Under the pieces are notes generated by a model. It saw only the letters and a program-made list of their open reading frames with translations. It ran no database searches and was not told the origin of the DNA. A stretch of 64,000 nucleotides of DNA from Amycolatopsis arida (GTDB lineage: Bacteria; Actinomycetota; Actinomycetes; Mycobacteriales; Pseudonocardiaceae): positions 620,001 to 684,000 of the forward strand of contig NZ_FOWW01000003.1 in the NCBI RefSeq assembly GCF_900115565.1, in the 5' to 3' direction. Shown here in pieces: positions 17,668-33,341 of this stretch. The stretch's first letter is position 1; the number at the start of each line of letters is the position of its first letter. Position numbers and translations under genes: made by a program.

Positions 17668-18807
17668 TCAGCGACGCTTACGTCCCGGCGCCTTCTTGCC
17701 TTGGTTGGTGGAACCGCGCAGGGCGCCCCCGTTCTTCGCCCACGCACCACCACCCTTGGTGCCACTACCGCCCTTGCTCGCGCTGCCGTTCTTCGGCGCG
17801 CCGCCGTCACCGGCACGCTGGCCGTTCGGCGCGCCGCCCGGCTTCTTCTGCTGGGCCGACTGACCCGACTGGCCCGACTGCGGCGCGGGCTTCTGACCCG
17901 CCTTGGGCTTCTGGCCGGCCTGCGGCTTGCTCGGCTTCTGGCCCGGCTGGGGCTTCTGGCCGGGCTGGGGCTTCTGGCCGGGCTTCGGGCCCAGGGCGGT
18001 GCGCTTCTCCATCGCCTCCGCCTTCTTGGCCTCTTCTTCCTTGTCGATCTTGGTGTAGACCAGCCGCTGCTGCATCAGGGTCCAGCCGTTGTTCGCCAGC
18101 CAGTAGAGCAGCAGACCGATCGGGAAGAACGCACCGAAGATCAGCACGCCGGCCGGGAAGATCCACAGCGTCAGCTTGTTCATCACCGCGGTCTGCTGCG
18201 TCGCGGAGGCCGGGTTCTGGCGGGCGACCGAATGCCGCGCGGTGAAGTGCGTCGCGATGCTGGCGACGATCATCAGCGGAACCGCCACCGGCGCCACGTC
18301 CCAGTGCCATCCACTCTGGCCGGTCCCGCCCATCATGGACGCGTGGTGGATGGCGTCACCGAGGTTGACCCCGAAGATCTTCGCGTTGACGTAGGACTCG
18401 ACGCCTCCGGCGTCGAAGAAGTAGTTCTTGTCCCGACCCGCCTGGAAGTTCCGCAGCACCCAGTTCAGCCCGATGAACACCGGGATCTGCAGCAGCATCG
18501 GCAGACAGCTGCCCAGGGGATTGACGCCGTGCTCGCGCTGGAGCTTCTGCATCTCCATCGCCTGGCGCTGCCGGTCGTTGCCGTACTTCTTCTGGATCTT
18601 CTTGATCTCGGGTGCGAAGTCCTGCATCTTCTTCATGGACCGCACCTGGTTCACGAACGGCTTGAACATGATGCCGCGGACCGTGAACGTCAGGAAGATG
18701 ATCCCCAGGATCCAGGAGATCGCGCTGGCCTCGCCGAAGACGAACCCGAAGACCTTGTGCCAACACCAGAGGATGAACGACACAGGGTAGTAGATGAAGT
18801 CGAGCAC
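17668..18807 (-). CDS. yidC: Membrane protein insertase YidC
   Basis: 379-residue Oxa1/YidC insertase. The conserved core includes the cytoplasmic hairpin after FVNQVRSMKKMQ, the family stretch NPLGSCLPMLLQIPVFIGLN and LLYWLANNGWTLMQQ near the last helix. The large periplasmic domain of Gram-negative YidC is absent. The C-terminal ~110 residues are a basic low-complexity tail with repeated PGQKPQ units, which probably binds ribosomes. Start GTG 18807. It lies 4 bases from the yidD stop in the classic rpmH-rnpA-yidD-yidC-jag operon. Confidence 0.96.
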   Translation of the reverse strand: MLDFIYYPVSFILWCWHKVFGFVFGEASAISWILGIIFLTFTVRGIMFKPFVNQVRSMKKMQDFAPEIKKIQKKYGNDRQRQAMEMQKLQREHGVNPLGSCLPMLLQIPVFIGLNWVLRNFQAGRDKNYFFDAGGVESYVNAKIFGVNLGDAIHHASMMGGTGQSGWHWDVAPVAVPLMIVASIATHFTARHSVARQNPASATQQTAVMNKLTLWIFPAGVLIFGAFFPIGLLLYWLANNGWTLMQQRLVYTKIDKEEEAKKAEAMEKRTALGPKPGQKPQPGQKPQPGQKPSKPQAGQKPKAGQKPAPQSGQSGQSAQQKKPGGAPNGQRAGDGGAPKNGSASKGGSGTKGGGAWAKNGGALRGSTNQGKKAPGRKRR

Positions 18808-18811
18808 TGAG

Positions 18812-19147
18812 CTACTCCTCGGTAGATGTACCAGGTCTCTGAGGGCGGTGACGGAAGGAGAACGTCTCCGGCACCGGGTCGCGGCCTGGCGAGGTCCACG
18901 GACCGCAGCGCAGCAACCGGCGTAGCGCGAGATACGACCCGCGGGCGGCGCCGAACCTGGTCAGCGCCTGCACCGCATACGTACTGCAGCTGGGGTGGAA
19001 CCGGCAGCTCGGGGGGAGATAGGGGGAGATGAACCTGCGGTAGAACCGGAGCGGGAGCAGCAGCACCCATGCCACGGGCCCGGGCCGGGCCGCGCCCGGC
19101 GGTCCCTGGGTACCGACCCTGCCGTCGGTCGCCTGCTCGTCCTTCAC
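18812..19147 (-). CDS. yidD: YidD membrane-insertion efficiency factor
   Basis: 111-residue membrane-associated protein that assists YidC. It has the family signature [20 protein letters not shown] with paired Cys, followed by [10 protein letters not shown]. Start GTG 19147 overlaps the rnpA stop (19144) by 4 bases, so the two are translationally coupled. The ~25-residue N-terminal extension is poorly conserved. Confidence 0.94.
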   Translation of the reverse strand: MKDEQATDGRVGTQGPPGAARPGPVAWVLLLPLRFYRRFISPYLPPSCRFHPSCSTYAVQALTRFGAARGSYLALRRLLRCGPWTSPGRDPVPETFSFRHRPQRPGTSTEE

Positions 19148-19545
19148 ACCGATGGTCCGTTGTCCGTGCCGACGTCGACGCGCCGGGAGTCGTCGGGACC
19201 GCCGGCGGAGCGCGCCGGCAGCAGCCCCAGCCGGCGCAGCGCCGCGTCGAGGTCCGCGCCGAGCTCCGCGCTGCTGGCGGTGGCCGCGGCCGGTAAGGCC
19301 CGTACTACCAACGCGCTGTCCCGGGTCAGGGTTCCGAGGCGGGCGCGGACCAGGTGCCGGAGCCGGCGAGTCACCCGGTGCCGGACCACCGAGTTGCCCA
19401 CGGCCTTGCTCACCACGAAACCCGCCTTGGTGTCCGGGGCCGGAAGCGCGTGCAGCACGAGGCGGCGGCGCCCGGCCCGGGCGCCGCCTCGCATCACCGT
19501 GCGGAACTCCTCACTCCGCCTCAGGCGAGCGCTGGCGGGAAGCAC
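19144..19545 (-). CDS. rnpA: Ribonuclease P protein component
   Basis: 133-residue basic protein subunit of RNase P, which matures tRNA 5' ends with the catalytic RNA. The RNR motif region [19 protein letters not shown] is intact, with LVLHALP and FRTVMRGG upstream. Start GTG 19545. The C-terminus is extended by ~25 residues. It lies 25 bases after rpmH. Confidence 0.95.
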   Translation of the reverse strand: MLPASARLRRSEEFRTVMRGGARAGRRRLVLHALPAPDTKAGFVVSKAVGNSVVRHRVTRRLRHLVRARLGTLTRDSALVVRALPAAATASSAELGADLDAALRRLGLLPARSAGGPDDSRRVDVGTDNGPSV

Positions 19546-19570
19546 TCCGCGCCCCGCGGTCGAACGCCAA

Positions 19571-19708
19571 TCAGGCGGAGAGCCGCGCGCGGCCCTTACG
19601 GCGGCGGGCGGCGAGGATGGCGCGTCCGGCCCGGGTACGCATCCGCAGCCGGAACCCGTGGGTCCGCGCGCGTCGGCGGTTGTTCGGCTGGTAGGTGCGC
19701 TTGCTCAC
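19571..19708 (-). CDS. rpmH: 50S ribosomal protein L34
   Basis: 45-residue very basic protein read directly from the - strand: [19 protein letters not shown] at the N-terminus, [13 protein letters not shown] in the middle. It is a standard-length L34 for actinobacteria. Start GTG 19708 has AGGAGAG about 8 bases upstream. It is the first gene of the rpmH-rnpA-yidD-yidC-jag operon and is divergent from dnaA across 589 bases. Confidence 0.97.
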   Translation of the reverse strand: MSKRTYQPNNRRRARTHGFRLRMRTRAGRAILAARRRKGRARLSA

Positions 19709-20297
19709 GGCTCAGCTCTCCTGGTCTCGACGTCAACGCCCGTCGCCGGGCGTGTCGTGCGCACGGCACGTCGGTCTGTGGTGTCTCCTACCTGACAGGC
19801 GCATCCGGGCACGCGAGCGAGTCGCAATGTTCGCAAGACGTGGGCACGCGAAACGGACCCGCCGTCGGCGGCAGACCTTACGAGGGTACGCACCCGGCCC
19901 GGTGACACTGAAACCGGCCCCTGTGTCGCGCAGCGCAACCACCGCCGTCCCCCTCGGAGGACACCTCGGAGCACTCGAATGGCAACACGCCGTATGTCAT
20001 GGAATCCTTGCCGCGCAGGACGGCTTGTGGCAGGACGCGGGGCTTGTTAGCGTGCCCCTTCTCCGGATACGTGGTGGGTGCCCGCGCCCGGTCGCTCGGC
20101 GGGACAGTGGGAGACTCCGGCCGGCGTCCGTCTATCCACAGGTCACGTCAGGGCGTCCGCTCGAACGCCGTACATTAGTGCACAGATGTGGACAACCATG
20201 TGGATACCTGCTGCGCGGGTGTCCGGGCGACCTGCCGACCCGACCGTCGACGTCGACGCAGGTGGGTCCGCGGAAGTCGTTGAGGGGAGGGGAGCAG
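19709..20297. promoter_or_regulatory. rpmH-dnaA intergenic region with DnaA boxes
   Basis: 589 bases without a gene. Three DnaA-box-like 9-mers lie close to dnaA: CTATCCACA (20132-20140), a perfect TGTGGACAA (20187-20195, the high-GC actinobacterial form) and TGTGGATAC (20199-20207). Their position 90-165 bases before the dnaA start fits autoregulation by DnaA. TACATT at 20171-20176 may be a -10 of dnaA, but no clear -35 was seen. The half nearest rpmH should carry its promoter; I could not place it. Confidence 0.7.
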
Positions 20298-21962
20298 GTG
20301 TCCGAGCACCAGATGAACCTGGCCGTCGTCTGGGAGCAGGTCGTCCGCGAGCTCTCGGACGGCACACTGTCCCCGCAGCAGCGCGCGTGGATGCGCGTGA
20401 CCCGCCCGATCGGTCTGCTCGACGGCACCGCGCTGCTCGCGGCGCCGAGCGACTTCGCGAAGGAGGCGATCGAGCGCGCGCTGCGCGACCCGATCACCGA
20501 CGCGCTGTCCCGCCGCCTCGGCCGTGCCGTGTCGCTGGCCGTCAAGGTCGACTCCACCGAGGGCGCGGGCACCAGTGGAGCGACCACGACAACTACACCC
20601 GGTCGGTACTCGCCGTCCCCCAGCCGAGTGGAAGCCGGCAACGATGGGCGACTCGACCTGCCCGCGCCGCCGCTGCCGGCGAGTGGGGTGTTGGACGGGG
20701 AGCGCACCGTGCTGCAGCACAAGGCGCAGCACCCGGCCATGCCGCCGCGGGCCCCGATGCCGGCATCGGGTCCGCCGATGCCCGGCGCCGACACCACCGA
20801 CGACGGTGAGGAGGAGGTCGACGAGGAGGGCGAGGCGCTGGCCACGGTGCACGAGATCTGGCCGACGTTCTCCGGTCAACCGATCGCCGGCCAGCCCTAC
20901 ACCGCGCCGGCGCAGCCACAGACCTCGAAGACCCGGCTGAACGAGAAGTACACCTTCGACACGTTCGTCATCGGCGCGTCCAACCGGTTCGCCCACGCCG
21001 CGGCGGTCGCGGTGGCGGAGGCGCCGTCACGGGCCTACAACCCGCTGTTCATCTGGGGGGAGTCCGGGCTCGGCAAGACGCACCTGCTGCACGCCGTCGG
21101 CCACTACGCCCAGCGGTTGTTCCCCGGGATGCGCGTCCGGTACGTGTCGACCGAGGAGTTCACCAACGACTTCATCAACTCGCTGCGCGACGACCGGAAG
21201 GTCGCGTTCCAGCGGCGCTACCGCGACATCGACATCCTGCTGGTCGACGACATCCAGTTCCTGGAGGGCAAGGAAGGGACCCAGGAGGAGTTCTTCCACA
21301 CCTTCAACACGTTGCACAACGCGAACAAGCAGATCGTGGTGTCCTCCGACCGCCCGCCGAAGCGGTTGGAGACGCTGGAGGACCGGCTGCGCACGCGGTT
21401 CGAGTGGGGGTTGATCACCGACATCCAGCCGCCGGAGCTGGAGACCCGCATCGCGATCCTGCGGAAGAAGGCCGCACAGGACCGGCTCGCCGTGCCCGGT
21501 GAGGTGCTGGAGTTCATCGCGGCGCGGATCGAGGCGAACATCCGGGAGCTCGAGGGCGCGCTGATCCGGGTGACGGCGTTCGCGTCGCTGAACCAGCAGC
21601 CGGTGGACGTCGGGCTCGCCGAGATCGTGCTGCGCGACCTGATCCCCGACTCGCAGGCGCCGGAGATCAGCGCGCCGACGATCATGGGCGTCACCGCCGA
21701 GTTCTTCGACGTGACGATGGAGGACCTGTGCGGACCGGGCAAGACGAAGGCGTTGGCCACCGCCCGGCAGATCGCGATGTACCTGTGCCGCGAGCTCACC
21801 GACATGTCACTGCCGCGGATCGGCCAGACCTTCGGCGGCCGCGACCACACCACGGTCATGCACGCGGACAAGAAGATCCGCAAGGAGATGGCCGAGCGGC
21901 GCCGCATCTACGACCAGGTGCAGGAGCTGACCTCCCGGATCAAGCAGCGCGCCCGCCAGTAG
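20298..21962 (+). CDS. dnaA: Chromosomal replication initiator DnaA
   Basis: 554-residue AAA+ initiator that binds DnaA boxes and opens oriC. Domain I is at about 1-85, a Pro/acidic low-complexity linker follows to ~215, and domain III begins with [19 protein letters not shown]. Walker A is [11 protein letters not shown] near residue 254 and Walker B is [12 protein letters not shown]. Domain IV ends with the signature [15 protein letters not shown] that reads the box. GTG 20298 is chosen by the GGGGAGGGG ribosome site just upstream; the open frame before it is intergenic. Confidence 0.98.
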   Translation: MSEHQMNLAVVWEQVVRELSDGTLSPQQRAWMRVTRPIGLLDGTALLAAPSDFAKEAIERALRDPITDALSRRLGRAVSLAVKVDSTEGAGTSGATTTTTPGRYSPSPSRVEAGNDGRLDLPAPPLPASGVLDGERTVLQHKAQHPAMPPRAPMPASGPPMPGADTTDDGEEEVDEEGEALATVHEIWPTFSGQPIAGQPYTAPAQPQTSKTRLNEKYTFDTFVIGASNRFAHAAAVAVAEAPSRAYNPLFIWGESGLGKTHLLHAVGHYAQRLFPGMRVRYVSTEEFTNDFINSLRDDRKVAFQRRYRDIDILLVDDIQFLEGKEGTQEEFFHTFNTLHNANKQIVVSSDRPPKRLETLEDRLRTRFEWGLITDIQPPELETRIAILRKKAAQDRLAVPGEVLEFIAARIEANIRELEGALIRVTAFASLNQQPVDVGLAEIVLRDLIPDSQAPEISAPTIMGVTAEFFDVTMEDLCGPGKTKALATARQIAMYLCRELTDMSLPRIGQTFGGRDHTTVMHADKKIRKEMAERRRIYDQVQELTSRIKQRARQ

Positions 21963-22901
21963 CGCCGTTCGAGGCGTGCCGTTCAGTGCTCGCCTCACGC
22001 GCGGAGTAACAGGTCGGGCTGAGCCGTCCAGGGCGATGTTGTCCAGCCTCACCGGCACCCTCGGCACTCGATGTCCGGCGCGATCGCCCGCCCCAGCGAG
22101 TGAGTGCCGACGCCCGAGCCGGGCTCACCTCTCTTCTCCTTATCTATGTGAGTGCCGTCTCGAGCGGTGCCACCGTCGCCGCGTGTGCCCTTGCCTGGTG
22201 CGTTCGAAGCCCCGCCGGCACGCCCACTCGGCATCGAGCGAAGGCCGGAAGTGCCGGTCTGGCAAGGAAAACGCGCCGCGCGCCGCAGAGATCCGCGCCA
22301 CGTTCGGCGTTTCGGCTCGCCCACCCGTCGCCCACCCACCGCCCAAACGGAGACGCTTCGCGTCGCCGTGTCCCTCCGCAGAGGGAATCCCAGGCGCCAC
22401 AAGCCCGTGGACGCCCTGGGTACAGGTCGACCCACAGCTGGGGACAGACGTGTGGACAGCCGTGGAGAAGTGTGGACGGCCTGTGGGTCGCCAGAAGTTC
22501 TCCACGGGGGCGGTCAGCTGTCCACCGAACCGCCACCACCGGTGTCCACAGCCGGCCGCCCGCTCGGAGCAGCGCGGACGCCACCTGTCCACACAACCCA
22601 CAGCCCTTACTACTGTCACTGGAAAGCTCTTCTTCGAAGAAGAAAAAAGAAAAACAGCGGGGACGCGAGGTTGGGGACACGTGAACGCCGAGCGGACAGA
22701 AGCCGACAAGTCGATCGCGAGGCCCGGATGACGGGCTGGCGGGTCACGCTCTAACGTGGAAGTCCACACACCGGGGCCGCCGCCGGCGGCGCCGTCGCGG
22801 TCGGGGCCCGTCCGCCTCACCGCCCACGGCCGCCCGACCACGGGCCCGGCCGTTTGTCGATCTTTCGAGCCCAACGGCTCGGCCGTCGAAAGGATGGGCA
22901 C
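21963..22901. other. oriC: Origin of replication oriC
   Basis: 939 gene-free bases between dnaA and dnaN, the usual actinobacterial origin site. DnaA-box-like 9-mers in both orientations include TGGGGACAG (22439), TGTGGACAG (22451), TGTGGACGG (22471), CTGTCCACC (22519), GTGTCCACA (22542) and CTGTCCACA (22585). Immediately after this array is the only A/T-rich patch (about 22607-22655), containing the 16-base palindrome TCTTCTTCGAAGAAGA (22628-22643) and a purine run; it is the best candidate for the unwinding element. Boxes match the GC-rich form seen in Streptomyces and mycobacteria. Confidence 0.9.
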
Positions 22902-24035
22902 ATGAAGATCCGCGTCGAGCGGGACGGGCTTGCCGACGCCGTGGCCTGGGTCGCTCGCAGCCTGCCGTCCAGGCCGCCGGTGCCCGTGCTCGGCGGCGTG
23001 CTGCTCGACGCCGGGGACGACGGTGACGGCGACGCGCTCACCGTGTCGGGATTCGACTACGAGGTCTCCGCCACCGTCGGCGTCCCGGCCACGATCGCCG
23101 ACGGCGGCCGCACCCTCGTCTCCGGCCGGCTGCTGGCCGACATCACCAAGGCGCTGCCCGCCCAGCCGGTGGAGATCGCCGTCGACGGCGCCCGCGCCAC
23201 GATCACCTGCGGCAGTGCCCGGTTCAGCCTCCCGACCATGCCGGTGGAGGACTACCCGCAGCTGCCGGCCCAACCCGCGCTCGCCGGCGAGGTGGCCGGC
23301 GAGGCCTTCGGCCAGGCGGTGACCCAGGTCGCCGTCGCCGCCGGCCGCGACGACACGCTGCCCATGCTCACCGGCATGCGCCTGGAGATCTCCGGCGACA
23401 CGCTCACCCTCGTCGCCACCGACCGCTTCCGGCTCGCCATGCGCGAGTTCACCTGGCAGCCCGCCGAGAACCTCACCGACGCCGCGGTGCTGGTGCCCGC
23501 CCGCACCCTCGCCGACGCGGCGAAGTCGCTCGGCACCAGCGGGTCCACCGTGCGGGTCGCGCTGGCCAGCGGCGAGGGCCTGCTCGGCCTGTCCGGCTCC
23601 GGCCGGTACACCACCACCCGGCTGCTCGACGCCGAGTTCCCGCCCTATCGCCAGCTGCTGCCCGCGCAGCACACCTCGCGCGCGGTCCTGGACGTGTCGG
23701 CGCTCACCGAGTCGATCAAGCGCGTTTCGCTGGTGGCCGAGCGGGGCACGCAGGTGCGGCTGGAGTTCGGCGACGCCTCGCTGCGGCTCTCCGCCGGCGG
23801 CGACGACGAGGGCAGCGCCGAGGAGGAGCTGCCGGTGGACTACGAGGGCGAGCCGGTCACGATCGCGTTCAACCCCGGGTACCTCGTCGACGGGCTGGGC
23901 GCGCTGCACTCCGACCGCGCCGAGCTCACCTTCACCACGCCGAACCGCCCGGCGCTGATCAAGCCGGCGGACGCCGAGGGACAGGTCGTGCCCGGGTACC
24001 TCTACCTGCTGATGCCGGTGCGCCTGCCGGGCTGA
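22902..24035 (+). CDS. dnaN: DNA polymerase III beta subunit (sliding clamp)
   Basis: 377-residue clamp made of three similar domains that encircle DNA and tether the polymerase. The N-terminus [20 protein letters not shown] and the C-terminal [12 protein letters not shown] (clamp-type end PVRL) are typical, and length is standard. ATG 22902 has GAAAGGA 7 bases upstream; the frame is open for 16 more codons without similarity. It lies directly downstream of oriC. Confidence 0.98.
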   Translation: MKIRVERDGLADAVAWVARSLPSRPPVPVLGGVLLDAGDDGDGDALTVSGFDYEVSATVGVPATIADGGRTLVSGRLLADITKALPAQPVEIAVDGARATITCGSARFSLPTMPVEDYPQLPAQPALAGEVAGEAFGQAVTQVAVAAGRDDTLPMLTGMRLEISGDTLTLVATDRFRLAMREFTWQPAENLTDAAVLVPARTLADAAKSLGTSGSTVRVALASGEGLLGLSGSGRYTTTRLLDAEFPPYRQLLPAQHTSRAVLDVSALTESIKRVSLVAERGTQVRLEFGDASLRLSAGGDDEGSAEEELPVDYEGEPVTIAFNPGYLVDGLGALHSDRAELTFTTPNRPALIKPADAEGQVVPGYLYLLMPVRLPG

Positions 24036-24126
24036 CCCCGGCATCGCTCCGGACAAGGACGCCGAACACACCGGTCGGCCGCGGTCAGACCGACCAACAG
24101 AGGCCAATCGACACAGGGGAGTCTTG

Positions 24127-25017
24127 ATGGTGCAGCTGGGACTTGTCGGCCTCGGCAAGATGGGGTTCAACATGCGCGAGCGGCTGCGCGCCGCCGGGCA
24201 CGAGGTGGTCGGCTACGACCGCAACCCCGAGGTGAGCGACACCGGATCGTTGGCCGAGCTGGTGGACCGGCTGGATTCGCCGCGGATCGTGTGGGTCATG
24301 GTGCCGGCCGGCGAGCCCACCCGGCAGACGGTCGTCGAGTTCAGCGAGCTGCTGCGCGAGGGCGACCTGCTCATCGACGGTGGCAACTCCAAGTTCACCG
24401 ACGACAAGATCAACGCGGAGCTGCTCGCCGCCAAGGGGATCGGCTACCTCGACGTCGGTGTGTCCGGCGGGGTGTGGGGCCGGGAGAACGGCTACGGTCT
24501 GATGGTCGGCGGCGCCGAGTCCGACGTCGCCAGGGCCATGCCGATCTTCGACGCGCTCCGCCCGGAGGGGCCGCGGGAGGAGGGCTTCTCGCACGCCGGC
24601 TCGGTGGGCGCGGGGCACTACGCGAAGATGGTGCACAACGGCATCGAGTACGGCCTGATGCAGGCCTACGCCGAAGGGTTCGAGCTGCTCGAGGCCGCGA
24701 AGATGGTCGACAACGTGCCCCAGGTGATCAAGGGCTGGCAGCGCGGCACCGTGGTCCGCTCGTGGCTGCTCGAGCTCCTGGTGCGCGCGCTCGACGAGGA
24801 CCCCGAGCTGGACGACCTCGAGGGTTACGTCGAGGACTCCGGCGAGGGCCGGTGGACCCTCGAGGAGGCGATCAACAACTCGGTGCCGGCGCCGGTCATC
24901 TCCGCCGCGCTGTTCGCCCGGTTCGCCTCCCGGCAGGAGGACTCCGCGGCGATGCGCGCGGTCGCCGCGCTGCGCAACCAGTTCGGCGGCCACGCCGTGC
25001 GGAAGGTCGGCGAGTAG
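24127..25017 (+). CDS. gnd: 6-phosphogluconate dehydrogenase (decarboxylating), short form
   Basis: 296-residue enzyme of the oxidative pentose phosphate pathway, converting 6-phosphogluconate to ribulose-5-phosphate and CO2. The Rossmann motif GLVGLGKMGFNM is at the N-terminus. DGGNSKFTDD and GVSGGVWGRENGYGLM bind substrate, and the catalytic Lys lies in GHYAKMVHNGIEYG. The short ~300-residue form lacks the long C-terminal tail of the E. coli enzyme and is typical next to dnaN in actinobacteria. ATG 24127 is preferred to TTG 24124. Confidence 0.94.
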   Translation: MVQLGLVGLGKMGFNMRERLRAAGHEVVGYDRNPEVSDTGSLAELVDRLDSPRIVWVMVPAGEPTRQTVVEFSELLREGDLLIDGGNSKFTDDKINAELLAAKGIGYLDVGVSGGVWGRENGYGLMVGGAESDVARAMPIFDALRPEGPREEGFSHAGSVGAGHYAKMVHNGIEYGLMQAYAEGFELLEAAKMVDNVPQVIKGWQRGTVVRSWLLELLVRALDEDPELDDLEGYVEDSGEGRWTLEEAINNSVPAPVISAALFARFASRQEDSAAMRAVAALRNQFGGHAVRKVGE

Positions 25018-25059
25018 TTGGCGGTGCTGGCCACGTGCCACCGGTGCGGCCGGTGAGCC

Positions 25060-26206
25060 ATGTACCTACGGCATCTGCAGGTCACCGACTTCCGCTCGTG
25101 GGAGCTGCTCGACCTGCCGCTGACGCCCGGCCCGACCGTCATGGTGGGGCCGAACGGCCGCGGCAAGACGAATTTGCTCGAGGCGATCGGCTACCTGTCC
25201 ACGCTCGGGTCGCACCGGGTGGCCACCGACACCCCGCTGGTCCGGCACGGCTGTGATCGGGCACTGGTGCGCGCCGCGGTGGTCAACGAGGGGCGGGAGC
25301 TCACCGTCGAGCTGGAGATCGCGCCGGGCCGGGCCAACCGGGCGAGGGTCAACCGTGGCGCGGTCGGCCGGCCGCGGGACGTGCTCGGCATCCTGCGCAC
25401 CGTGCTGTTCGCGCCGGAGGACCTGGCGCTGGTGCGCGGCGACCCCGGCGAGCGGCGGCGGTTCCTCGACGAGCTGCTGGTGCAGCGGGCGCCGCGGTTC
25501 GCCGGGGTGCGGACCGACTACGAGAAGGTGCTCCGGCAGCGCAACGCCCTGCTGAAGACCGCGGGCAAACGGCGTGGCGGCCGCGACGACCCGTACGCGC
25601 TGTCCACACTGGACGTGTGGGACAACCACCTCGCCGCCGCCGGCGCGCAGCTGCTCGTCGGCCGGCTGGACCTGGTCGCCGACCTCGGTCCGCACACCGC
25701 CGCGGCCTATGCCGGCGTCGCTCCGGACTCCGTGCCGGCCACGATCGGCTACCGTTCCAGCCTCGGCGCGGCGCTCCCCGCGGAGTACGGGGTGGCCGGC
25801 GGCGAGCGGGCCGACGTCGACCGGCTCGCGGAGATCCTCCGCACCGCGCTCGGCGCGTCGCGCGAGGCGGACCTGGAGCGCGGGGTGAGCCTGGTGGGAC
25901 CACATCGGGACGAGTTGGAGCTGACGCTCGGCGAGGCGCCGGCGAAGGGTTACGCCAGCCACGGCGAGTCGTGGTCGTTCGCGCTCGCCCTGCGGCTGGG
26001 ATCCTACGAGCTGTTGCGGGCCGAGTCCGGGGAGCCGGTGCTGCTGCTCGACGACGTGTTCGCCGAGCTGGACAAGCGGCGAAGGGCGCGGCTGGCCGAG
26101 GTCGCTGCCGGCGCCGAGCAGGTGCTGGTGACGGCGGCGGTGGACGAGGACGTACCGACCGAGCTCGACGGGGTGCGCTACCAGGTGTCGGCGGAAGGGG
26201 TGCGAC

Positions 26207-26214
<8 letters not shown>
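25060..26214 (+). CDS. recF: DNA replication and repair protein RecF
   Basis: 384-residue SMC-like ATPase that helps load RecA at gaps. Walker A is [14 protein letters not shown] near residue 30, the signature motif is near [14 protein letters not shown], and Walker B is [15 protein letters not shown]. The N-terminus [19 protein letters not shown] is diagnostic. Its stop overlaps the start of the DUF721 gene by 8 bases. Confidence 0.97.
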
Positions 26215-29192
<2,978 letters not shown>

Positions 29193-29246
29193 CCCAGCCC
29201 GCTCCCCGCCCCGCTCGCCCAGCACTCTTTCCCCGAGAAGGACGAG

Positions 29247-31745
<2,499 letters not shown>

Positions 31746-31764
31746 GCCGGTAGGGGACTGACGC

Positions 31765-32496
31765 GTGACACCACCTGACAACTCCGAGCCGCGCGCCGCG
31801 ACCGGGGCGGACACGCCGCCCTGGCAGCGGGTGGCCAAGGACAGTGGAAACGGTGTGCCGGAGGCCGAGCCGGAGGAGCAGACCCGCGTCGACGGCTACG
31901 GCGACCGGTGGTCGGCCGGGCAGCTGCCCACCGAGGGTGCCGCGGGCTACCCCGGGCAGGGTGACCCGGAGGCCACGACGCGGGTCGAGCAGCCGGTGGT
32001 CACCGGCACCGCGGCGAACCGGCTGTTCGGCGGCGCCCCGCCCACCGGCCGCGACGAGTCGACGCAACGACCCGGTGCCGGGCTCAAGGGCAGGGCCACG
32101 CCGTCCGCGTTGCGCCGCCCCGGCCGCGGCCCGCGCCGGGCGAACCTGCAGATCAAGCGGTTCGACCCGTGGTCGGTGCTGAAGCTGTCGCTCGTGCTGG
32201 GCGTCGCGTTGTTCTTCATCTGGTTGGTCGCCGTCGGCGTGCTGTACACCGTGCTCGACGGCATGGGCGTGTGGGACAAGCTGAACGGCACCTACACCTC
32301 CCTGGTCCAGGGGGAGGGCCCGGAGGCCACCGGCGATCCGCTGATCAGCGTCGGCCGCGTGTTCAGCATCGCCGCGGTCGTCGGCGCCATCAACATCGTG
32401 CTCATCTCGGCGCTGGCCACGGTCAGCGCGTTCATCTACAACGTGTCCGCCGACCTCGCCGGCGGCCTGGAGGTCACCCTCTCCGAACGCGAGTAA
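31765..32496 (+). CDS. DUF3566 membrane protein (Rv0007 family)
   Basis: 243-residue protein with a disordered Pro/Gly/Glu-rich N-terminus (~1-125). A conserved DUF3566 region follows, with two transmembrane helices (about 138-162 and 199-222) starting at the family stretch QIKRFDPWSVLKLSL. GTG 31765 is 19 bases from gyrA. It is a conserved neighbour of gyrA in actinobacteria; function is unknown, and a link to envelope or division proteins has been suggested from context only. Confidence 0.9.
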   Translation: MTPPDNSEPRAATGADTPPWQRVAKDSGNGVPEAEPEEQTRVDGYGDRWSAGQLPTEGAAGYPGQGDPEATTRVEQPVVTGTAANRLFGGAPPTGRDESTQRPGAGLKGRATPSALRRPGRGPRRANLQIKRFDPWSVLKLSLVLGVALFFIWLVAVGVLYTVLDGMGVWDKLNGTYTSLVQGEGPEATGDPLISVGRVFSIAAVVGAINIVLISALATVSAFIYNVSADLAGGLEVTLSERE

Positions 32497-32544
32497 CCCG
32501 GTGACGACCCCCGCCACGCCATCCGGTAACCTTGTCACCGTTCC

Positions 32545-32618
32545 GGGCCCATAGCTCAGGCGGTTAGAGCGCTTCGCTGATAACGAAGAGGTCGGAGGTT
32601 CAAGTCCTCCTGGGCCCA
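32545..32618 (+). tRNA. tRNA-Ile (GAT)
   Basis: 74-base cloverleaf. The acceptor 5' GGGCCCA pairs with 3' TGGGCCC. The D arm has AGCTCAGGCGGTTAGAGC. The anticodon stem CTTCG/CGAAG encloses the loop CTGATAA with anticodon GAT. The T arm is GGAGG-TTCAAGT-CCTCC. The 3' CCA is not encoded. Confidence 0.98.
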
Positions 32619-33341
32619 CTTCCGGTTGCTTGTTCGGTGGCGCTGTCGCGCCACCTTCCCAAGTCCTTGTTTCGCTGTGGGGGGCCGAGCCCCCCACACC
32701 CCCCACGGTGCGAGCTCCTCACCTTGGGCGAGCGCTGGTGACGTTGGTCGTGAACCAGCGGTTCCCTTGGTCGCTTCGCTCGCTGGCGCTCGCTCGCTGG
32801 GGCCACGCCCGGGGTCGGTGGGCTCGCCGGGTGTGTTGGCTGCGGGGGTGTGCGTGCTTGGCCTTGGCGCCTTCTTGGGCGCTTCGCTCGCTGTGCTCGC
32901 TCGCTGGGGTCACCCGTGGGGTGGGTGGGCGCTCTGGGGGCGGAACCTACGCTCGGACCGCGAGGTCTTCCTTCGGGGGTGCGAGTTCTACGTTGGGGGC
33001 GTGGGCTCGCGTCTTGTTTGAGGGGCTCGCCCACGGTGGGACGCGTGGCTGCTGCTTCGAGGAACACGGCTCGGCGGGCGGCGGTTCATCACGGGGTGCA
33101 GGCTTCAGCCATTCCTCCTCCCCATCCCGATCCGAAGGCGCTTGCACACTCGGGCTTCGGGGTGAGGACCAGGTGCGGTTCTTCGACAGTGCCTACACCA
33201 CACCAGCTGGCCTGGCCACGTTCCGCGCGGCGTGGCCGGCCTCACTGCCTCACTGGCTGCCGGGCCCACCCTCGTCACCAGCACCTCCCGCTCGCTACGC
33301 GATGAGAGGCTGCGTTACGTGCTGGCTGTTAGCTTGGGGGT
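32619..33341. repeat. Gene-free GC-rich repeat region after tRNA-Ile
   Basis: 723 bases with no supported gene. It opens with a strong hairpin (32676-32698). A direct repeat of 33-34 bases that begins GCTTCGCTCGCTG occurs at 32773-32806 and 32881-32913, differing by one indel and two substitutions. Open frames on both strands are Ser/Arg/Gly-rich shadows. A related hairpin-rich segment follows tRNA-Ala at 38144-38200. Confidence 0.7.
32676..32698 (+). terminator. Strong hairpin after tRNA-Ile
   Basis: TGTGGGGGGC and GCCCCCCACA form a perfect 10-bp stem around the loop CGA. It lies 58 bases after the tRNA and is followed by CCCCCCAC rather than T residues. It could end the gyrA-tRNA transcript or be a repetitive extragenic palindrome. 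Confidence 0.6.

Noticed and set aside
17700-18000. Possible tandem repeat or CRISPR-like array
   Set aside because: The periodic sequence is the coding repeat of PGQKPQ units in the YidC C-terminal tail; there are no spacers.
22669-22686. A parS-like CACGTGAAC near dnaN
   Set aside because: Only one half-site matches (GGGGACACGTGAACGC); the left arm has no GTTTC.
22140-24173. Long - strand frame through oriC and dnaN
   Set aside because: Antisense to dnaN and across DnaA boxes; no start signal or recognisable domain.
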